Source: Deltaproteobacteria bacterium (GTDB lineage Bacteria > Myxococcota > Kuafuiibacteriia > Kuafuiibacteriales > Kuafuiibacteriaceae). Taken from it: DNA of 64,000 nucleotides. Where the stretch lies: positions 124,001 to 188,000 of the forward strand of contig JACKEN010000005.1 of NCBI GenBank assembly GCA_020632995.1, given 5' to 3'. The notes below the pieces were generated by a model. That model had not been told where the DNA came from and searched no databases. It worked only from the letters and a program-made list of their open reading frames with translations. This document shows positions 59,729 through 64,000 of the stretch, one piece after another (the stretch's first letter is position 1; every line of letters starts with the position of its first letter). The position numbers were made by a program, and so were the translations under genes.

Positions 59729-60340
59729 ATGGATGAGTCGGGACCGGTGTTCCTCCACCTGGACGACGAGAGCGCGGTTCGGAACCTCGTCCGCCGGCTC
59801 ATTCAGCGCATCGGGGTGAGGCTCACCGTCGTGGAGGTCGGGACTCCTCAGGAGTACGTCGCGACGCTCGAGAGGCTCGTGGTGGGGGCCAGGCCGGTGG
59901 TCGCGATCATGACGTGCGACCCTGAGCTCGAGGACCTCGTGGATCGGGGCGAGAGCGTCCTGGGGCGCGGCTTCCCGCGGACCGCTGCGCCGGGGGGGAT
60001 TCAACTGCGGGCCGTGCCGTGGTTCGTCGGCCCCATGGGATGCGATCGGGGTCGAGCGCGGGCGGAGGCGCGCGGCGCCACGTGGCTGTCCATTCCCGTC
60101 CCCTCGGAAGAGATCGCGAGGACGTTGCACGCCGGTGTCAGTGCCTTGGCTCAGAAGATCAAGGCCGACCTCGAGCCGAACCCCTGGGCTGCGATGGTCG
60201 TCGGTGAGGCCTGCATCGGACCGGCGCACGTCGTGCAAGAGAGCCTGCTCGAGGTGGAGCGCATCGCGTTGGAGTTCGAGGTCGGGATCACCGCCTGGAG
60301 CAGTCGGGAGCACCGACCTGGGCCACAGCGTCGTGGCTAA
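59729..60340 (+). CDS. Receiver-like protein, tandem paralogue 3 (degenerate)
   Basis: About 203 residues. VFLHLDDESAVRNLV keeps the acidic pair, and TAAPGGIQLRAVP the shared loop, but the beta-5 Lys is replaced (WLSIPVP) and the beta-3 Asp is shifted (VVAIMTCDPE). The C-terminal GEACIGPAHVVQESLLEV block is kept. It probably cannot be phosphorylated in the usual way and may compete with or regulate its two neighbours; this is inference. Confidence 0.66.
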   Translation: MDESGPVFLHLDDESAVRNLVRRLIQRIGVRLTVVEVGTPQEYVATLERLVVGARPVVAIMTCDPELEDLVDRGESVLGRGFPRTAAPGGIQLRAVPWFVGPMGCDRGRARAEARGATWLSIPVPSEEIARTLHAGVSALAQKIKADLEPNPWAAMVVGEACIGPAHVVQESLLEVERIALEFEVGITAWSSREHRPGPQRRG

Positions 60341-61404
60341 CGGGCCTCCAGCGCGTCCGCCGCCACCTCACCCTCGTTGCCGCGGTCGTCCCGCACCCGG
60401 ACCTTCGTCCCCCTCCGCTCCAGCACCTTGAGGCGCCCGCCCTTCTGCACCTCGCGCCCCTCGAGGGTCACCGAGGCGGCGGGGGTCGCGGTGTACTGCT
60501 TGTCGAGGTCGGCGTTCTTCTTCTTCTTGGTGACCACCAGGTTGGTGGTCATGCGCTGAAAGGCGTAGCTGGACTCGAGGTCGCCCATGTTGACCTCGCC
60601 CGCCTTCGACGACTTGATCGCCGCCTTCTGGGCGGTGTTGAGGCTCTTGACCCCGTCGATGGCGTCCTTGGCCGCCACCCGCGGACCGCGCGTCTCGACC
60701 TGTCGGTAGAAGTGGCTCACCACGTGGATGACCTCGCCGTCGTCCCAGCGAAAGCGCACCACCACCGGCGAGGCGCCGTACGCCTTGCCCATCTGGGGGC
60801 TCGAGGCGAGGACCTCCACCCGCTTCTTGTCCAGGATCTTGATCGGGTAGCTGCCGCCCTCCAGCCACCACTGGGGCTCGGCGCCCTCCCTGAGGAGCAT
60901 GTTGCTCATCAGGTCGTCGTGGTGCTTGTGCACCCGCACCGCGGTCACGTGGTCGCCGGTCGAGCCGCCGTTGTGCGCGATCGTCTTGGGGAAGGCCTTC
61001 TGGACCACGTTGAGGAGCGCCCAGTCGGTGGTGTAGAGGAGCCCGCCCGCGCGCACGAACTTCTCGATCCGGCGCAGGCCCGCCTGCGGCATGGTGCCGG
61101 GGCAGTTCACCATCAGCACCTGGTCGGCGTTCAGGTCGGCCCCCGCCACCTGGCCCGGATCGATCACCGTGTGGCGGATCCGGGCCGCGCTCAGGACCTG
61201 CTCGATGTGGTCCATGCTCCCGCGGACCACCACGATGTCCTTGCCCTGCACCGCCTTCAGGAGGGCGAGGTCCTGGGGGCTCTGGTTGGCCATGGTCTGC
61301 TCGAGGACCTGGGCGGCGGCGGACTCCGAGGCCTCGCCGGCCCAGGCCGGGAGGGCGGCGGCGGAGGTGAGGGTGAGGGCGAGGACGCTGGGGGTGCTTC
61401 TCAT
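60337..61404 (-). CDS. Secreted GATase-like protein with C-terminal SH3-like domain
   Basis: About 355 residues. Signal peptide (VLALTLTSAAALPAWAG); ATG at 61404 follows GGGAG. Residues ~50-240 resemble a class I glutamine-amidotransferase-like alpha/beta fold: VNCPGTMPQAGLRRIEKFVRAGGLLYTTDWAL and DDGEVIHVVSHFYRQ. No nucleophilic Cys elbow is certain. The last ~60 residues look like a bacterial SH3 domain (VTLEGREVQKGGRLKVLERRG, VRVRDDRGNEGEV). Possibly envelope-localised; function unknown. Its stop overlaps the convergent receiver-like gene by 4 bp. Confidence 0.62.
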   Translation of the reverse strand: MRSTPSVLALTLTSAAALPAWAGEASESAAAQVLEQTMANQSPQDLALLKAVQGKDIVVVRGSMDHIEQVLSAARIRHTVIDPGQVAGADLNADQVLMVNCPGTMPQAGLRRIEKFVRAGGLLYTTDWALLNVVQKAFPKTIAHNGGSTGDHVTAVRVHKHHDDLMSNMLLREGAEPQWWLEGGSYPIKILDKKRVEVLASSPQMGKAYGASPVVVRFRWDDGEVIHVVSHFYRQVETRGPRVAAKDAIDGVKSLNTAQKAAIKSSKAGEVNMGDLESSYAFQRMTTNLVVTKKKKNADLDKQYTATPAASVTLEGREVQKGGRLKVLERRGTKVRVRDDRGNEGEVAADALEAR

Positions 61405-61586
61405 GTGGGGTCTCCCTTTGAGCGGGAACGGCCGGGAGCCCCCGGGGATCTCCACTGAGTTTGTAAAAGGATTGTCACGCCCGGCGGAGGGAAGGCCGGG
61501 CGGGCTCCGGCGTACTCATGAGGTGGCGCAGAGTCGGCCTGGGTCCGGCCCCCAACGCTCGACGCGGCCCGTCATTCGATCTAGGC

Positions 61587-64000
61587 ATGGCCCCCATGAA
61601 GCTCGGAACCCTCACCGCCCTGGCGGCCTCGCTGGCCCTGGCCAACCTGGCCGGCTGCGCCTCCTTCCAGGCGCGGGGCGCCTTCAGCCGGGGCCAGAAG
61701 GCCCGGGACCGCGGCGAGCTGAGCATGGCGATCGCGGCGTTCGAGGAGGCCCACCGGCGGGATCCGGCCAACGCGACGTACGACGAGGCCCTCCGCTCCG
61801 CGAAGACCGAGGTGGTGCGGGCGCGGGTCGAGGAGGCGGAGGCGGCCGAGGCCCGCGGCGACTACGGCGCGGCGGTGAAGGCGTGGGACGCGGCGATGGG
61901 GCTGACCCCCGAGGACGAGCGCCTCGGCGCGAGGAAGGCCCTGGCCGAGCTGAAGCTGCGGCAGGCGGACCCGGTGGACGTCTATCGCGCCACCGAGCGG
62001 GTCGCGAAGCTCGCGCCCCAGGATCCGGTGGTGCAACAGAGCCTGCGTGAGGCCCGGAGCGGGGCGGTGGGCTATCACCTGCGCCTCGCCCGGATGTACA
62101 GCGAGGCCCGCTCCTGGGGCCAGGCCCACGACGCCTACGAGGCGGCGCGGTCCGTCGACCCGGGGCACGCCGCGTTCTCGGGCGCGCAGTACCTCGACGT
62201 GCGGGTCCGCTTCCTCGAGACCACCGGTGACGCCAAGCTGGCCGCGGGGGACACCCTCGGCGCGTACGCCGCGTACGAGGAGGCGGTGAAGCTCCGGCCC
62301 TCGTCTGCGCTGAAGCGCAAGATGGACTCCGCCCGCCGCGGGGCCGGGCCCATCCTGGAGCAGCTCCAGCAGGCGGAGACCCTCGCCCGCTTCAAGAAGT
62401 GGGAGGAGGCGGCGGAGATCTACAGCGCGGTGGCCAACCGCCCCGATGCGCCGGCCGACGCCAAGGCGGCGGCGGTGAAGGCGCGGGCCGAGAGCGCCCG
62501 CCTGCGCGCGGACCGCGTGAAGGCCTACTCGGATCGCAACATGCCGGACAAGGCGCGGGCCGAGCTCCGGCTCTGCCTCGAGCACACCGACGGCGCGGTC
62601 GACGCGATCAAGGCGATGGGCGCGGTGGTGGACGCGCTGGACGACGAGAAGCCCGGCGTCGCCAAGGCGAAGTTGCTCGAGGCCCAACAGCTCGGCGCGG
62701 CCCTGCCGGTGGTGCAGGTGGCGCCGGTCGTGCTGAGCAAGGAGGCCTCACGTCTCTTTGCCCGGGCCCAGGCCAAGGCGGTGGCGGATCCGGCGGAGGC
62801 GCTGGTTGTGCTCGCCCGGCTCGAGCCCTTCTCGGCCGAGCTGCCCGGCTTCGAGGCCCAGAAGAAGAAGCTCCTCAAGGAGGCCTTCGGGACCCTCTTG
62901 GCGAGCGCGGAGTCCGAAGCCAACGCGGGCCGCTTCCAGGTGGCGGCGGACCGCCTGGCCACCGCGCTCAGCCTCGCCGCGCCGCCTGCGGACGTCGCCC
63001 AACCCCTCCAGGTGGGCACCGAGTCCCTCCAGAGCGGCGACTGGGTGAAGGCGCGGGCCGCGTTCCTCGAGGCGTCCACCAAGTCCAAGAGCCGGCTTGC
63101 GAAGGCTGGCTTGCAGGTGGCGAAGCGCGCCCACCTGCAGGCCCTCCGGCAGGAGGCCCGGGAGGCGCGCTCGGTGGACGACGCGGTGCGCGCCTCGGCC
63201 GCGTACCGCGATATCCTCGAGCTGTCGCCCAACGACCCCGAGGCGCAGGCGGCGATGGACCTGATGCGGGACGCGCTGGTGTCCACCGCCTTGCGCTCCG
63301 CCCAGAGCCACGCCGACGGCGGGCGGCCGGGGGCGGCCTTCGTCTACTACCAGCGGGTGCTGACCCTGGATCCGGCGAACGCCGAGGCCAAGGCGGCGAT
63401 CGGCAGCCTCGAGCGCACCCTGGGCCTGAGCGCGGCGCCCCGGGGCTACGTCGCGCCGATCGCCCGGGATCCCGGGCTCCAGGAGCGCTGTCGTGGGGTG
63501 GAGCAGGCGGCGCGCGAGCGGGTGAGCCTGTACCTCGACCGGACCCCGGAGCTCGGGGTCACGTTCCTGGACGCGGCGGCCTCTGCGCGGGTCGAGAGCC
63601 AGGCCGAGCCGACGCCCATGGTGCAGGTGACGGGGGCGGTGGTGGCCTGCGCCCCCACCAAGACCGGCGGTGACCTCGCGCTGCAGGTTCAGTTGCGGTC
63701 GGGCGATCGGGTGCTCTTCGACCAGCGCTTCGCCGCCACGTTCGACCCCAGCACGGTGCCGAAGGACGAGCTCCAGGATGGGCTCGCCCCCCGGCGGGTG
63801 GTCATGGACCTCCTGGGCGCGGTGGCCAAGGAGGTGAGCCAGAAGGTGAAGGCCTCGTCGGGGGAGCTCGGCGGCTGGCGGGTGGCGGAGGCCAAGGCCA
63901 AGATGGCGGCCAACGACGCCGAGGGCGCGGCCCGGGTCTACGCGGGCCTGGTGCAGGCCAAGGACGCCCTCGGCACCGAGGAGCGCGCCACCCTCGAGAT
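61587..64000 (+). CDS. Large TPR lipoprotein, 3' end outside window
   Basis: At least 804 residues, open to the window edge. Signal peptide with lipobox LANLAGC, then many TPR-like repeats (FSRGQKARDRGELSMAIAAFEEAHRRDPAN; AAEARGDYGAAVKAWDAAMGLTPED; RFQVAADRLATALSL; GGRPGAAFVYYQRVLTLDPANAEAKAAIGSLE). After ~residue 620 a beta-rich segment (VQVTGAVVACAPTKTGGDLALQVQLRSGDRVLF) interrupts before TPR-like helices resume. It probably scaffolds an outer-membrane complex; partners unknown. ATG at 61596 is an alternative start. Confidence 0.72.
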   Translation, partial: MAPMKLGTLTALAASLALANLAGCASFQARGAFSRGQKARDRGELSMAIAAFEEAHRRDPANATYDEALRSAKTEVVRARVEEAEAAEARGDYGAAVKAWDAAMGLTPEDERLGARKALAELKLRQADPVDVYRATERVAKLAPQDPVVQQSLREARSGAVGYHLRLARMYSEARSWGQAHDAYEAARSVDPGHAAFSGAQYLDVRVRFLETTGDAKLAAGDTLGAYAAYEEAVKLRPSSALKRKMDSARRGAGPILEQLQQAETLARFKKWEEAAEIYSAVANRPDAPADAKAAAVKARAESARLRADRVKAYSDRNMPDKARAELRLCLEHTDGAVDAIKAMGAVVDALDDEKPGVAKAKLLEAQQLGAALPVVQVAPVVLSKEASRLFARAQAKAVADPAEALVVLARLEPFSAELPGFEAQKKKLLKEAFGTLLASAESEANAGRFQVAADRLATALSLAAPPADVAQPLQVGTESLQSGDWVKARAAFLEASTKSKSRLAKAGLQVAKRAHLQALRQEAREARSVDDAVRASAAYRDILELSPNDPEAQAAMDLMRDALVSTALRSAQSHADGGRPGAAFVYYQRVLTLDPANAEAKAAIGSLERTLGLSAAPRGYVAPIARDPGLQERCRGVEQAARERVSLYLDRTPELGVTFLDAAASARVESQAEPTPMVQVTGAVVACAPTKTGGDLALQVQLRSGDRVLFDQRFAATFDPSTVPKDELQDGLAPRRVVMDLLGAVAKEVSQKVKASSGELGGWRVAEAKAKMAANDAEGAARVYAGLVQAKDALGTEERATLE

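Noticed and set aside
1..64000. Search for tRNA, rRNA, insertion sequences, phage genes or restriction systems
   Set aside because: No T-loop/CCA patterns, transposase motifs, terminal repeats or integrase signatures were recognised by eye; a dedicated scan could still find a tRNA.

Overview
This window is very GC-rich, with G/C-ending codons and tightly packed genes. It encodes several Ser/Thr protein kinases, FHA, PilZ and PEGA domains, and many Cys-rich lipoproteins with Asp/Ala/Gly linkers. That mix points to a Myxococcota (deltaproteobacterial) chromosome. The placement is inferred from gene content; no rRNA or other phylogenetic marker is present. I saw no tRNA, rRNA, insertion sequence or CRISPR array.

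Layout. (1) 0-5.8 kb: a carotenoid cluster: the 3' end of a CrtL-type lycopene cyclase, GGPP synthase, phytoene desaturase, phytoene synthase, an alpha/beta-hydrolase with a Cys nucleophile, and a B12-dependent CarH-type photoreceptor repressor. A candidate CarH operator lies before crtE. (2) 5.8-14.6 kb: hemerythrin, a two-domain PPK2 (polyphosphate:AMP phosphotransferase), two tandem paralogous Cys-rich lipoproteins, an acyl-CoA dehydrogenase, a PilZ-TM-AMIN fusion and a CMD-family protein. (3) 14.5-29.7 kb: an exopolysaccharide locus: Wzx-type flippase, Wza-type export lipoprotein, outer-membrane barrels, an FHA-Wzz fusion, a polyprenyl glycosylphosphotransferase, a GT-C-like membrane protein, a Ser/Thr kinase, a GT4 glycosyltransferase and a Gfo/Idh/MocA protein. 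(4) 29.7-34.7 kb: PEGA lipoprotein, TetR regulator with a palindromic operator, SRPBCC lipoprotein, and a transglutaminase-like TPR protein. (5) 34.7-42.6 kb: a stretch where four genes carry compensating frameshifts (HD-domain protein, beta-propeller lipoprotein, DUF4331 protein, TPR lipoprotein), with an intact hybrid histidine kinase among them. (6) 42.5-52.4 kb: Cys-rich lipoproteins, rlmH-comF, a Lys/Ala-repeat histone-H1-like gene with clear promoter and terminator, an RqcH/NFACT protein, DedA and a transglutaminase lipoprotein. (7) 52.5-64 kb: two tandem Ser/Thr kinases with zinc ribbons, an RbfA-like protein, a patatin, three tandem receiver-like paralogues behind near-identical leaders, a GATase-like periplasmic protein and a large TPR lipoprotein cut by the window end.

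The most unusual signal is not a gene. A 14-bp interrupted palindrome, GCAAG-N4-CTTGC, recurs ten times exactly and at least 25 more times with one mismatch, on no fixed strand and almost always inside genes. It usually forces the rare codons CAA and TTG. In one frameshifted gene, restoring the N4 spacing also restores the reading frame. Other points of interest are the FHA-Wzz fusion near a kinase, the PilZ-AMIN fusion, the receiver-like triplet with its conserved leader, and the clustered frameshifts, which may be assembly errors.
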